The notes under the pieces were generated by a model. It was not told the DNA's origin. It was given only the letters and a program-made list of their open reading frames with translations, and ran no database searches. Of a stretch of DNA of 64,000 nt, positions 42,232-51,884 are shown in pieces. Each line of letters opens with the position of its first letter. Within the stretch, counting starts at the first letter, position 1. This DNA is from Thiorhodovibrio litoralis (GTDB taxonomy: Bacteria; Pseudomonadota; Gammaproteobacteria; Chromatiales; Chromatiaceae): positions 1,660,501-1,724,500 of the forward strand of contig NZ_CP121473.1 of NCBI RefSeq assembly GCF_033954455.1. Reading direction: 5' to 3'. The translations under genes were made by a program, and so were the position numbers.

Positions 42232-42549
42232 ATGCCTTTCTCTGCATTCTCGATTCACCCTGACTCCATGGACGAACGCCGCAGCTTGAACGATCGCCGA
42301 CAACAGGGTGATCGCCGCGACAGCCGGCAGGGCGCGTCCGCGAATGATTCCAACAAGGCCGAGGTCGCCTCCCTGCGCTTCGCCTCGCCGCCGCGCAAAG
42401 TCGTGAATCGTGCTTCGCGATCGCAAGTCAATTCGCGGGCGGTGGCTGAGGCGGCTTATTTCCGGGCCGAGAAGCGCGGCTTTCTCAGCGGCTTCGAGAC
42501 CCAGGACTGGCTCCAGGCCGAAAAAGAAACGCTGTCAGGCATGGAATGA
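42232..42549 (+). CDS. DUF2934 family protein
   Basis: 105 residues from the ATG at 42232 (42220 is also possible). The first 60 residues are Arg/Asp-rich (M-D-E-R-R-S-L-N-D-R-R-Q-Q-G-D-R-R). The last 40 carry the DUF2934 motif, A-V-A-E-A-A-Y-F-R-A-E-K-R-G-F ... D-W-L-Q-A-E-K-E. DUF2934 proteins have no known function. It is followed by a strong hairpin at 42567-42586. Confidence 0.7.
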   Translation: MPFSAFSIHPDSMDERRSLNDRRQQGDRRDSRQGASANDSNKAEVASLRFASPPRKVVNRASRSQVNSRAVAEAAYFRAEKRGFLSGFETQDWLQAEKETLSGME

Positions 42550-42566
42550 CGCACCCCACCAAGAGG

Positions 42567-42586
42567 CGCTGGCGGAAGCGCCAGCG
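42567..42586. terminator. Hairpin after the DUF2934 gene
   Basis: 8-bp perfect stem (CGCTGGCG and CGCCAGCG) with a four-base loop, 18 bases after the stop of the DUF2934 gene and before the convergent stress-protein stop. It lacks a T-run, so it could be a REP-like element rather than a classical terminator. Confidence 0.5.
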
Positions 42587-42644
42587 TCACTAAAATCTGA
42601 AGAGCAACCACCACTAGCGCAAGCACTATCGCGTCAGCCGGCGC

Positions 42645-43508
42645 TCAGCGCAACAGCAGTGTGGGAATGGTCGCGGCGCGCAGCAGGTCGGTGGTTTTGC
42701 TGCCGAAGAACAGGCTGCGCAGCGGTGAGTGGCCGTAAGCGCCCATGACTAGCATGTCGATGGCGTGCTCTTTGACATAGCGCGCGATGACTTGCTCGGT
42801 ATCGCCTGGAATATTGGACGCGGTTGTTTCAAGGTCGGCGTTCTCAAGCGTGGTGCGCGCCCAGTCGAGCTGTTTCGCGCCATCGCGCCGCGGCTGCCCC
42901 GACATCACCAGATGCACCGGCAGACCGCGAAACAGTGGGCTGCGGGCGACCATCTCGACGCCGCGTCGGGTCATGGCGCCGCCGTCGAAGGCGATCATCA
43001 CCCGTTGCGGCTCGCGGAAGTCGTCGGTGACGGCAAGAATCGGGCGATTCAATGCCCGCACCAGGCGCTCGACATTGCGCCCGAGATCGCGGTGGGTGGT
43101 TTCGGCCGACTCACCGCGACGCCCGAGCACGAACAGGCGCACGCCGGCCTGCTGCTCGACCAGTGTTTCCTCGAGATCGCCATAGCGCTGGCGCACGTCG
43201 GGCGCGGTCACACCTTGGCCGAGGGCGCGCTCGCGCAGTTGGTTGAGAAACAGCCGCCCTTGCTCGCGCACTTGCTTGCTGCGCGCGGCATCCTGATCGG
43301 ACAGGTCCTTCAGCAGTGTCTGCTGCGCATTCACCCCAATGGCGCCGCTGTGATCATGGGTGCTGACCAACTCCGGCTGGCGCTTGATGATGTGCATTAA
43401 CTGCAGCGGTGCGTCGAGTCGGCGCGCGGCCCAAGCGGCGGTGTCGGTGACAAAGCCAGCGAAGTGCGACTGATCGACGCAGGCGAGAATTTTCTGTTCG
43501 TTTTGCAT
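42645..43508 (-). CDS. Tandem universal stress protein
   Basis: 287 residues from the ATG at 43508, which has an AGGA site eight bases upstream. Two UspA domains: residues 1-135 (K-I-L-A-C-V-D-Q-S) and 140-287 (R-V-M-I-A-F-D-G-G and [17 protein letters not shown] near 265). The second has the ATP-binding G-x-x-G-x-x-x-x-x-x-x-x-G-S-type end; the first has a degenerate form (L-G-R-R-G-E). It follows the SulP gene by 13 bases. USP-SulP pairs are common, so it may respond to or modulate anion uptake. Confidence 0.9.
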   Translation of the reverse strand: MQNEQKILACVDQSHFAGFVTDTAAWAARRLDAPLQLMHIIKRQPELVSTHDHSGAIGVNAQQTLLKDLSDQDAARSKQVREQGRLFLNQLRERALGQGVTAPDVRQRYGDLEETLVEQQAGVRLFVLGRRGESAETTHRDLGRNVERLVRALNRPILAVTDDFREPQRVMIAFDGGAMTRRGVEMVARSPLFRGLPVHLVMSGQPRRDGAKQLDWARTTLENADLETTASNIPGDTEQVIARYVKEHAIDMLVMGAYGHSPLRSLFFGSKTTDLLRAATIPTLLLR

Positions 43509-43521
43509 CGGCGTCATCCTG

Positions 43522-45003
43522 TCAGTGGCCCATGAGCTGTTCGACAGCATCCGGCTTGTCATGCACCGCGAAGCGTCCGATCAGGGTCGCGCTGGCTTCA
43601 TTCAGACCAGTGACCTCGACCTCTGTGCCCTCGCGGCGAAACTTGATCACCACCTTATCGAGCGCGCTGACGGCGGTGATGTCCCAGAAATGCGCGCGGC
43701 TGACATCGATGCGGACTTTCTCGATGACTTCTTTGTAGTCGAAGGAGGCGATGAACGAATCAGCGGAGGAGAAAAACACCTGACCGATCACATGGTAGAC
43801 GCGCTCGCGTCCCTCCCGCGTCGGCGTGGAGCCGACATAGAGCACCCGGCTGACTTTGTGGGCAAAGAAAAAGCCCGACAGTAGCACGCCGATCAGCACG
43901 CCCTGAGCCAGGTCGTGGGTCAGCACAGTGACCGCCACGGTGGCGATCATCACCACATTGGCATCGAGCGGATGCTCGCGCAGGTTGCGAAACGAGGCCC
44001 AGTTGAAGGTGCCGATGGAGACCATGATCATCACCGCGACTAGGGCCGCCATCGGGATGCGCGCCACCCAGTCGTTGGCGAACACCACCATCAGCAGCAG
44101 AAAGATGCCTGCCGCCAGGGTCGAGAGGCGCCCGCGTCCGCCGGATTTGATGTTAATGACCGTTTGCCCGATCATCGCGCACCCGGCCATGCCACCGAGA
44201 AACCCGGTCGCGACATTGGCCACGCCCTGGCCGACACACTCGCGGTTTTTGTTGCTCTTGGAGTCGGTCAGATCATCGACGATGGTCGCCGTCATCAGGG
44301 ATTCCAGCAGCCCGACCACCGCCAGCGTCGCGGAGACCGGGAAGATAATGCTCAGGGTCTCCAGATTGAGCGGAATATCCGGCAGCAGGAAGATCGGCAG
44401 GCTATCGGGCATCTGCCCCATGTCGCCGACCGTGTGCACATCCAGACCGAAGTAAATCGCCACCCCCGTCAGTGACACGATGGCCACCAGCGGCGAGGGG
44501 ATCGCCCGGGTCAGGTAGGGGAAGAGATAGATGATCCCCAGTCCGGCCGCGAGCATGGCATAGACAGGCACCGTGAGTTGGCTGCCGGTAATCTCCGGCA
44601 ACTGCGCCATGAAGATCAAAATCGCCAGCGCATTGACGAAGCCGGTGATTACCGAGCGCGAGATAAAGCGCATCAGGTTGCCGAGGCGCAGCCAGCCGGC
44701 CAGCATTTGCAGCACCCCGGTCAGCACCGTGGCGGCGAGCAAATACTGCAGCCCATGATCGGCCACCAGATCGACCATCAGCACCGCCATTGCCGCGGTG
44801 GCGGCTGAGATCATTCCAGGGCGCCCGCCAACAAAGGCAGTGACCACGGCAATGCTGAAGGAAGCGTAGAGCCCGACCTTGGGGTCCACCCCGGCGATGA
44901 TGGAAAAGGCTATGGCCTCAGGGATAAGCGCAAGGGCCACCACTAGCCCGGCGAGCAGATCATTGCGAATGTTGGATAGCCAATCCTGGCGAAGTCGTTT
45001 CAT
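43522..45003 (-). CDS. SulP family anion transporter with STAS domain
   Basis: 493 residues from the ATG at 45003. About ten or more membrane helices start at residue 14 ([19 protein letters not shown], the SulP signature). The C-terminal STAS domain begins near 385 and contains [15 protein letters not shown]. SulP proteins carry sulfate, bicarbonate or other anions. The short length and the neighbouring universal stress protein are typical of the bicarbonate/sulfate type of bacteria; the substrate cannot be told from sequence. Confidence 0.93.
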   Translation of the reverse strand: MKRLRQDWLSNIRNDLLAGLVVALALIPEAIAFSIIAGVDPKVGLYASFSIAVVTAFVGGRPGMISAATAAMAVLMVDLVADHGLQYLLAATVLTGVLQMLAGWLRLGNLMRFISRSVITGFVNALAILIFMAQLPEITGSQLTVPVYAMLAAGLGIIYLFPYLTRAIPSPLVAIVSLTGVAIYFGLDVHTVGDMGQMPDSLPIFLLPDIPLNLETLSIIFPVSATLAVVGLLESLMTATIVDDLTDSKSNKNRECVGQGVANVATGFLGGMAGCAMIGQTVINIKSGGRGRLSTLAAGIFLLLMVVFANDWVARIPMAALVAVMIMVSIGTFNWASFRNLREHPLDANVVMIATVAVTVLTHDLAQGVLIGVLLSGFFFAHKVSRVLYVGSTPTREGRERVYHVIGQVFFSSADSFIASFDYKEVIEKVRIDVSRAHFWDITAVSALDKVVIKFRREGTEVEVTGLNEASATLIGRFAVHDKPDAVEQLMGH

Positions 45004-45037
45004 GGTCGAGTAAGCGGGCTTGATGACAGAAAACAAC

Positions 45038-45057
45038 AAGCCGCCCGCAGGCGGCTT
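45038..45057 (-). terminator. Hairpin between tmcA and the SulP gene
   Basis: Perfect 8-bp stem AAGCCGCC/GGCGGCTT with a CGCA loop, followed on the minus strand by TGTTGTTTTC. It may be a second terminator for tmcA or part of the SulP gene leader. Confidence 0.6.
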
Positions 45058-45077
45058 GAGATGGCGTAAGCCAATGC

Positions 45078-45101
45078 AAAAAGAGGCGCCTGCGCGCCCC
45101 T
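45078..45101 (-). terminator. Rho-independent terminator of tmcA
   Basis: On the minus strand an 8-bp stem (AGGGGCGC/GCGCCTCT with one G-T pair) and a four-base loop is followed at once by five Ts, 45 bases after the tmcA stop. Confidence 0.8.
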
Positions 45102-45144
45102 GGATGCCAGCATTATAACCCGGGCTGAAACCGGTTTTTGGTTT

Positions 45145-47490
45145 TCAAGCGGATTCGGGGTGGCGCTGAACCATGAGCGCTAGCGAGGCCGCGGTCTTGC
45201 GCAAATCGGTTATCAGAGCGGCACGACCTGAATAGCCATTTTGTTGTGCAATATTTTCGGGCGGATGCTGCTGCAGGACGGCGGCGATGAAGCTCTCGGC
45301 TTGTCGTTGGCTGAGTGTGCTCCGGGAGATGGCATCGCCAAGGGGCTGGGGGGCGAGGCGGGCAAGGACGGGCAGGGCAGCTTCAATCGTGCGCTTTTGG
45401 TTGGCGAAGGCGTGCAACTCGGCCTGGATGGATGCTGGCAGGGATGCGGGGAACTCTGCTGGAGTTGTTTCGCCTGGGAGCCGCTGTTGAGCGCTTTCCC
45501 TGAGGAGCGCCAGGACCAGCGCGGGCTCTAGTGCGTTGAGGCGGCCGGGGAGCAGGTGCAGCAGGCGTTCGGCGAATTGGACGCGGGCTTGGGTCAGGAG
45601 TGTCTGGCCGGGCGGGGTAAGCGCACGCAGCACGACGGCGGCGTGGGCGCCGGTGGCGGCATTGCGGTGGCTGCCAAGCTGCACTGGCATGAAGCCGCAG
45701 GCGTGCCAGAATGCCAGGAGCTCGGCGGTGGCGCCGAAGCTGGCGCCGATCAGGTCGCAGCCATCCGCGGCGGCTTGTTGCACCAGATGCTCGAGCAGGT
45801 GGCGGCCGAGGCCCTGGCGCTGCGCGGCTGGATGCACGGCGATGCGCACAATGCGGCTGTAGCTGAGTCGCGGTGCCTCGGCGAGACCGGCATGTGCCGA
45901 GAGGGTTTGGGGTAGCAGATGGCCGCGCGGGCGGCGCTCGCCGGCGAAGATGGCGGCGCTCAGCGCATCGTCCAGAGTGCCTTCGCGGGCGCTCAGGGCG
46001 GTGGCGAGCAGGGTGTCGCTGTTGCCGCGGTGGAGCGCGGTCAGGCTCAGGTTCGGCCCATCGAGCAGGTGGCGCAGGTCGCTCGGACGGGTCTGGTAGT
46101 GCGCGAGCCTGAGCAGGCCGAAGAGCTGGCGCAGTTGGTCTTCCTGCGCGATGAGCTGATCGCGATCGATCCGCGCGATCCGCGGCGGCGGCCCGATGCT
46201 GGACTTGACCTGCTCGGCGGTTGCCGGTTCGGCGTCGAGCAGCAGCAGGCGATCGATCAGCGCTTCGAGCGGGTCGCCGGCGGCAAAGCGCACCGGCTGG
46301 CGCAGCTCGAGATGCCGCCAGCCCGGTCGTTGTTCATCGAGCAGCGGAAAGAAGCGCAGTGCGAAGCCACAGCCGGTGCCTTCGTAGCCTTGGGTGGTGG
46401 TGGCGAAGACGATGCGCGGATATCGCTCCAACAGGTCATGCAATAGCGGCGCCGGAATGCCGGCGGCCTCGTCGACCAGCAGCAGTTCGGCGGCGGGGCG
46501 CTCGCGGACGATGGCGTCCGGGGGCAGGAAGCGCAGCATGGATTCCATGGCTGACCCGGCCTTGCCGCGGGCGTGCTCGAGCAGGGTGCGCGCGGCGCGA
46601 TAGCGCGGGGCGGTGATCAGGACAGGGTGCGCGGCGTGCTGGCACAGCTCGCCCGCAGCCAGGCCCAGCGCGGTGGATTTGCCGCGGCCGCGCCCGGCGC
46701 TGACGACCAAGGGGCGGGGGTTGGTATCGGTTATTAGGGCGCGGATGGCCGCGAGGACTTGCAGTTGCTCGTCGGTGAGCAGCCAGTGGTCGGGGGCGGC
46801 AGATTGCAACTTGGGGTGCATTCTTGTGGGGGCATTGGGATGCAAGGCACCGCGCAGGGCGGGACGGAAGACAGGATCGTCACCTGTGGTGATCAGTCTG
46901 CTGACTGGGGTGCCGCTCTGCTCGCGCGGTAGTTGAGTCATACCATCAACAGGGACGGGTGCGCTTAGCCGCAGGGTTCCGACTTCAGCCATGACATCAA
47001 CCTGGGTGGGCGCGCTCAGTCGCAAGGTTGCAGCCGCGCCAGCCAATTGCAGGGCCATGCGCGCCAGGAAGCGCTGGCCGACATCTTCTGCCCGATAGGG
47101 ATGAGTTGCGACGCGCGTGGCGGCGGGATCGATAAAATCCGGCCATTGGTCGAGCGGTGGACACAGCAAGATCAGCAGGCCGCCACCGCGCAGAGCACCG
47201 CTCGCGGCGGCCAGGGCATCGGGGTCGAACCCGGCAAAGAGATCATAGACGATCAGATCGCACTCGCTGCCGAGGAGTTGTTCTGCCTGGTTGACCAGTG
47301 AGCTGGAGTCGGATGGACCGCGGCCAATCCAGGGGACAGAGGCGGGAGCTGGCAAATCCTGGCCCAGTTCACGGAGCAGGGCCTGCGCGACCCGGTGGGT
47401 TTCGTGCGGGGAGCCTTCGACGAGCAGGAGCCGCCGGGCACGGTGCCGCGCGGGAACGGAGGTTGGCCGTTGCTTTGGCCTTTCTCGCAT
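45145..47490 (-). CDS. tmcA: tRNA(Met) cytidine acetyltransferase
   Basis: 781 residues from the ATG at 47490. The N-terminal region (about 20-130) is like the DUF1726 module. Next comes the RecD-like helicase domain with P-L-V-V-S-A-G-R-G-R-G-K-S-T-A-L near residue 240 (Walker A) and L-L-V-D-E-A-A-G-I-P near 315, then the GNAT domain with V-H-P-A-A-Q-R-Q-G-L-G-R-H-L-L near 500. It forms N4-acetylcytidine at the wobble position of elongator tRNA-Met. At 781 residues it is longer than the E. coli enzyme (671), mainly in the N-terminal part. It starts two bases after the AAA gene stop. Confidence 0.93.
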   Translation of the reverse strand: MRERPKQRPTSVPARHRARRLLLVEGSPHETHRVAQALLRELGQDLPAPASVPWIGRGPSDSSSLVNQAEQLLGSECDLIVYDLFAGFDPDALAAASGALRGGGLLILLCPPLDQWPDFIDPAATRVATHPYRAEDVGQRFLARMALQLAGAAATLRLSAPTQVDVMAEVGTLRLSAPVPVDGMTQLPREQSGTPVSRLITTGDDPVFRPALRGALHPNAPTRMHPKLQSAAPDHWLLTDEQLQVLAAIRALITDTNPRPLVVSAGRGRGKSTALGLAAGELCQHAAHPVLITAPRYRAARTLLEHARGKAGSAMESMLRFLPPDAIVRERPAAELLLVDEAAGIPAPLLHDLLERYPRIVFATTTQGYEGTGCGFALRFFPLLDEQRPGWRHLELRQPVRFAAGDPLEALIDRLLLLDAEPATAEQVKSSIGPPPRIARIDRDQLIAQEDQLRQLFGLLRLAHYQTRPSDLRHLLDGPNLSLTALHRGNSDTLLATALSAREGTLDDALSAAIFAGERRPRGHLLPQTLSAHAGLAEAPRLSYSRIVRIAVHPAAQRQGLGRHLLEHLVQQAAADGCDLIGASFGATAELLAFWHACGFMPVQLGSHRNAATGAHAAVVLRALTPPGQTLLTQARVQFAERLLHLLPGRLNALEPALVLALLRESAQQRLPGETTPAEFPASLPASIQAELHAFANQKRTIEAALPVLARLAPQPLGDAISRSTLSQRQAESFIAAVLQQHPPENIAQQNGYSGRAALITDLRKTAASLALMVQRHPESA

Positions 47491-47492
47491 CC

Positions 47493-49097
47493 TCAACAAC
47501 CCCAAACGCTGATCTCACGCGGTCCCCAGCGCTCCTCGCGCCGCCACAGTCGCTGCTCCCAGGTGAGAATCGGATCGCGGTGGAAAATGACCAAGTGGGC
47601 ATCTTCGGCGCCGGCCTTGTCGGCGTAGTCGGATGTCTGCTCCAGGCTCCGGGCCAGGATGCTGTCCAAGGTGCGCCCGACGTGCAGCAGTTTCAGCTCA
47701 ATGACCACGCGCTGCACCGGGCCGAAAAAGCCGGCGCTTTCATCCAGTGGCCACTCTAGCAAGAGGTCCGTGCGCCGGCGGCCGAGGGCGTATTCCCGAG
47801 TCAAGCGGCCACCGCCGTTGAGTATTCGCTGCAAGAAGGCTTGAATCAGCAATTGCGGGCCGGCCTCGCGGTACTCGAAGCGCTCCACCCAGCTCTCGCC
47901 ATGCTCGCGGAAAAACTGCTGAAAGGCAGTCAGCAGCTTGGCCATATCGAGCCGCCGATCCTGGCCCAGGTACCAGAGGGTTTCCTGATTGGCGATCATC
48001 GTCTGGGTGGCCCAGGTTAGCTCCCGGGGGATGATTTCCTGGTAGATACGGTTGCTGATTTCCAACTTGGGGCGGGTGCGCACTAGGCCCAGGTCCTCGA
48101 CATAGTGCAGATCGTCCTCAGGTACCTGCGGCTGGGAGCCCTCAGTGGAAAGCAGCGCCGCGATTACCGCGTGCACCCGCGGCTCCTTGAGCTTGTCGGC
48201 GAGTTGGTCGAGATGGGTGGCTCGCGACAGGATCAGCCGCTCGCGACCGTCGCGGTAGTCTTCGAGCGTGATGGGGCGCGAGCGGTCGCGGGCGGCTTTA
48301 TTTTTCCAGGTTATTTCGTAGCCCAGAGCGTTGACCAGCCAGGGCTGGCCCCTGGTATCGAGCCAGAGTGGCTCGAAGATTTCCGGCGCAAAGTGCTGGC
48401 CCGTTGCCTCTGTGTGTTGTAGCCACAGCGCCCGCACCTCGTCTGCGGTAAAATTGCCGATGCGCAGCGACTCGGCTTTGATGTTGAAAGCGCTGCCGCC
48501 GGTGATGATTTCCTGATCAGCGCTGCGCATGCGGTAGTCGCGCACATCGCGCACGCCACACAGAATGATGCTTTGCGGAAAAGCCTCGGGCCGCTGATTA
48601 TAGCCGGCGCGGATCTGGCGCAGTAGGGAGATCAGGGTGTCGCCCACCAGGGCGTCGACCTCATCGAGCAGCAGCACCACGGGCGTGGAGCTCTGCCGGC
48701 ACCAGTGCTCGAGCAAGGTGGTGAGCTGATCCTGGGCGACGATGCCGCGCCCTTCGTTCGCCAGCCAGGTCTTGATGCGGGTATCCCCGAGATGAATGTC
48801 AATGGCGCGCGCGATGGCGCTGCACACTGTGGGTATTCCAATGGTCGCGTCTCCTCGCGCAGCTTGGGCGCCCTCGATATTGGCGTAGACACAGGCGAAG
48901 CGGCTCTCCCGGTTCAACTCAGCCATGATGGCCAGCAGGGTGCTGGTCTTGCCGGTCTGGCGCGGGGCGTGCAGCACGAAATAGCGTTTGGTCCCAATCA
49001 GATGATTGATTTCTGTCCAATCGACCCTCTGCAGGGGTGGCAAACTGTAGTGGTCATCCGGATCGACAGGCCCGGAGGTATTGAAAAACCTTTCCAT
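47493..49097 (-). CDS. AAA ATPase with C-terminal PD-(D/E)XK domain
   Basis: 534 residues from the ATG at 49097 with a GAAGGTG ribosome site. AAA domain: Walker A A-P-R-Q-T-G-K-T-S near residue 49, Walker B V-V-L-L-L-D-E-V-D near 135. The C-terminal part has the nuclease pattern G-G-G-R-L-T-R-E-Y-A-L-G-R-R-R-T-D-L-L-L and V-V-I-E-L-K-L (D and E-x-K). This is like the AAA-ATPase_like/PDDEXK_9 group that is spread by transfer; no function is proven. It is the first gene of a unit with tmcA. A defence role is possible. Confidence 0.75.
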   Translation of the reverse strand: MERFFNTSGPVDPDDHYSLPPLQRVDWTEINHLIGTKRYFVLHAPRQTGKTSTLLAIMAELNRESRFACVYANIEGAQAARGDATIGIPTVCSAIARAIDIHLGDTRIKTWLANEGRGIVAQDQLTTLLEHWCRQSSTPVVLLLDEVDALVGDTLISLLRQIRAGYNQRPEAFPQSIILCGVRDVRDYRMRSADQEIITGGSAFNIKAESLRIGNFTADEVRALWLQHTEATGQHFAPEIFEPLWLDTRGQPWLVNALGYEITWKNKAARDRSRPITLEDYRDGRERLILSRATHLDQLADKLKEPRVHAVIAALLSTEGSQPQVPEDDLHYVEDLGLVRTRPKLEISNRIYQEIIPRELTWATQTMIANQETLWYLGQDRRLDMAKLLTAFQQFFREHGESWVERFEYREAGPQLLIQAFLQRILNGGGRLTREYALGRRRTDLLLEWPLDESAGFFGPVQRVVIELKLLHVGRTLDSILARSLEQTSDYADKAGAEDAHLVIFHRDPILTWEQRLWRREERWGPREISVWGC

Positions 49098-49955
49098 CGT
49101 GGCACCTTCGTGTGAATCGACCGCCGTGCTAATTGAAAACCAGACCGCAGGGCAACTGTGGTGTCCCCCAGTGTCGCAGAAAGGATGCGTGGTCGTCGCA
49201 CGCAGCGCGCCAAAGGAAGCGGCACACGAGCGCGAACCCTTTCCAAACGAGCATAGAATGCAAGCGACCCGGGGTCGCTTCCTGGTTGCGATACTTGGCA
49301 TTATAACTGCTTGATAAACCCCTTAAGCGTCCAGGGAATGGCGGTCGGCTATATGAAAATATTTGCTTGGGGGGGCTTCGGTGGCGTGTTGTTGTTGACC
49401 GGCTGAGCGGACTCCGGCTGCGTGGGGTGCTCGCTGGAAGTGTGCGGTTGTCTTGGTTAGAATGATTCGCTGTTGGTTTTTGCTCGGTTCTCTGTTTTCG
49501 TTTTGCAGTTCTCGTTTCGCGGTCGGCAGCAATGCCACCGGCCCGGCCAATGGTTTGATCGCCGTCGGTGTGGAGACGACGCATTTGTCGGCTGAGGGGC
49601 GGTGCTGCCTTGATGGTGCTCTGCTGTTGTGCCGCCAGGCTCCATTTTGGTGCGATCCCATTTTGGTGCAATTTATAGCTCGCCGCTCGCTTTGGCGATC
49701 CAAGGGTTGGACCGCGCTGCCAAGCTTCATCCACTAATCTCTAATGCCCCGATTCCGAAAGCAATCGACCAGCTAGCCAACAAAAATTGCCGCCGGGCTG
49801 CTTGAGTGGTCGTCCGCGGATGGTCTCTCGCAGTTGTCTGGGGCGTTCAAAGCCGTGCCGGGCGCGACATCGGCCGTCGGCGCGTCCGCGAAACCGGCTC
49901 CCAAATACCGGCCCCAAAACACCGGCCTCGAAATGCCGGCAGGGAGTAAGACCTG
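49098..49955. other. Long intergenic region without a recognisable gene
   Basis: About 860 bases between divergent units. Base composition is lower in G+C in parts (49300-49500), with T-rich stretches. Open frames of up to about 95 codons exist on both strands but none shows a protein motif, ribosome site or sensible composition. Promoters for both neighbours should lie here. The last 60 bases hold an imperfect tandem repeat. Confidence 0.5.
49891..49945. repeat. Imperfect tandem CCGGC repeat before the NAGGN operon
   Basis: Four units of 12-15 bases, each starting AAA and containing CCGGC (AAACCGGCTCCC, AAATACCGGCCCC, AAAACACCGGCCTCG, AAATGCCGGCAGGG). They end ten bases before the start codon of the asparagine-synthase-like gene, so they may be transcribed leader sequence or protein binding sites. 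Confidence 0.6.
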
Positions 49956-51731
49956 ATGTGTGGACTCTGCGGAGAGATCCGTTTCGACGACAAGCCTATT
50001 GATCTCGCCGCGCTGGCGGCCATCAATGACACCATGGCGCCGCGCGGGCCGGATGGCCGCGGGCTGTTTCAGCAGGGCGCGCTCGCCCTTGGTCACCGGC
50101 GTCTGAGCATTATTGATCTCAGCACCCATGCCGCCCAGCCGATGGTCGATAACACCCTGGGGCTGAGCGTGGCCTTCAACGGCTGCATCTATAACTACCA
50201 ATCCCTGCGCGAAGAGCTCATCGGCAAGGGTTATCAATTCTTCTCCCATGGCGACACCGAGGTGGTGCTCAAGGCCTTTCACGCCTGGGGCGAGCGCTGT
50301 GTTGAACGCTTTCATGGCATGTTCGCCTTTGCGGTGGCGGAGCGTGACAGCGGCCGGCTGACGCTGGTGCGCGATCGCTTAGGGATCAAGCCGCTGTATT
50401 TGGCCGAGGTACCGGGCGGTTTGCGCTTTGCCTCCAGCCTGCCGGCGCTGCTCGCCGGCGGCGGTATCGATACCGATCTCGACCCGGTCGCGCTGCACTA
50501 TTACATGCATTTTCATTCCGTGGTGCCGGCGCCTTACACCATCTTGCGCGGGGTGCGTAAGCTGCCGCCGGCGAGCATCCGCGTCATCGAGGCAGATGGC
50601 CGCTCGCGCGAGCACTGCTACTGGGAGCCGCAATTTGAAGCTCAGGCCGGGGACGCGGGGCGCAGCGAGCAGGACTGGCATGCGCTGGTGCTAGAGTCCT
50701 TGCGCACCGCGGTCGACCGCCGGTTGGTGGCGGATGTGGATGTCGGCGTGCTGCTCTCGGGCGGACTGGACTCCAGCCTGATCGTCGGCTTGCTGGCTGA
50801 GCAGGGGCAGACCGGGCTCAATACCTTCTCGGTCGGCTTCGAGTCGGTCGGCAGCGAGGTGGGCGATGAGTTCCAGTACTCGGACATCATCGCCAGTCAC
50901 TATGGCACCAAGCATCACAAGATTCAGGTCGACTCAAAGGCCAAATTGCTGCCGAACCTGCCCGGCTGCGTGCGCGCCATGGCCGAGCCCATGGTCAGCC
51001 ATGACGTGATTGGCTTTTATCTGCTTTCCCAAGAGGTCGCCAAGCATGTGAAGGTGGTGCAAAGCGGGCAGGGCGCTGATGAAGTCTTTGGCGGCTACCA
51101 CTGGTATCCGCCGATGGTCGGCAGCACTGATCCGCTGACCGATTATGCGCGCGCCTTTTGCGACCGCGAGCAGGCCGAGTTCTGCCAAGCGGTGCATCCG
51201 CGTTTTCATGGCGAGGATTACAGCCGCGACTTCATCCGCGCGCATTTCGCCCATCCGGGTGCGGATGCGCCGGTCGACAAGGCACTGCGCATCGATCAGA
51301 CCATCATGCTGGTGGATGACCCGGTCAAGCGCGTGGATAACATGACCATGGCCTGGGGGCTGGAAGCACGGGTGCCCTTCCTCGATCACGAGCTGGTCGA
51401 GCTGGCTGCGCGGGTGCCTGATGGGCTCAAGCTGGCCGACGAGGGCAAGGGCATTCTCAAGGCTATCGGGCGCAAGGTGATTCCATCGGAGGTCATCGAC
51501 CGGCCCAAGGGCTACTTCCCGGTGCCGGCGCTCAAGTATCTGCGCGGGGATGTGCTAGACATGGTGCGCGGGGTGGTGACCTCCAAGCGCGCCCAAGAGC
51601 GCGAGCTGTTTCAGGCAGGCTATGTCGAGAATCTGCTGGCAGCACCCGAGGATCACATCACGCCGTTGCGTGGCTCCAAGCTGTGGCAGGTGGCTTTGTT
51701 AAACCTTTGGCTCGATGAACATGGGCTTTAG
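49956..51731 (+). CDS. asnO: N-acetylglutaminylglutamine amidotransferase (NAGGN synthesis)
   Basis: 591 residues, a class II glutamine amidotransferase of the asparagine synthase family: M-C-G-L-C-G at the start with the catalytic Cys2, R-G-P-D-G-R and H-R-R-L-S-I-I-D-L in the glutaminase half, and the ATP loop L-L-S-G-G-L-D-S-S near residue 265. In the osmoprotectant pathway it amidates the dipeptide to form N-acetylglutaminylglutamine amide. The next two genes are the characteristic partners, so the assignment rests on sequence and operon. A GGAGTAAG ribosome site precedes the ATG. Confidence 0.92.
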   Translation: MCGLCGEIRFDDKPIDLAALAAINDTMAPRGPDGRGLFQQGALALGHRRLSIIDLSTHAAQPMVDNTLGLSVAFNGCIYNYQSLREELIGKGYQFFSHGDTEVVLKAFHAWGERCVERFHGMFAFAVAERDSGRLTLVRDRLGIKPLYLAEVPGGLRFASSLPALLAGGGIDTDLDPVALHYYMHFHSVVPAPYTILRGVRKLPPASIRVIEADGRSREHCYWEPQFEAQAGDAGRSEQDWHALVLESLRTAVDRRLVADVDVGVLLSGGLDSSLIVGLLAEQGQTGLNTFSVGFESVGSEVGDEFQYSDIIASHYGTKHHKIQVDSKAKLLPNLPGCVRAMAEPMVSHDVIGFYLLSQEVAKHVKVVQSGQGADEVFGGYHWYPPMVGSTDPLTDYARAFCDREQAEFCQAVHPRFHGEDYSRDFIRAHFAHPGADAPVDKALRIDQTIMLVDDPVKRVDNMTMAWGLEARVPFLDHELVELAARVPDGLKLADEGKGILKAIGRKVIPSEVIDRPKGYFPVPALKYLRGDVLDMVRGVVTSKRAQERELFQAGYVENLLAAPEDHITPLRGSKLWQVALLNLWLDEHGL

Positions 51732-51778
51732 GCGATGTTCGCCATGTTTCATCGCATCCGAGCCGATGGATCTCCGGC

Positions 51779-51822
51779 GGGAGCGGCCTCAGCCGCGAGC
51801 CGTTGCGGCTGAAGCCGCTCCC
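51779..51822. repeat. REP-like palindrome
   Basis: GGGAGCGGCCTCAGCCGC is followed after eleven bases by GCGGCTGAAGCCGCTCCC, giving a long hairpin in the 150-base gap between the first two NAGGN genes. It may protect the upstream mRNA end or lower downstream expression. Confidence 0.8.
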
Positions 51823-51884
51823 ACCCGTCACAGTCAGAACGGGGCAAATGAATTTGCCTCCACAATTTGAATGCGGGAGACCTT

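Noticed and set aside
49453-49737. 94-codon plus-strand frame in the long intergenic region
   Set aside because: Trp/Cys/Ser-rich, no ribosome site, no motif, and the opposite strand is also open; I treat it as chance.
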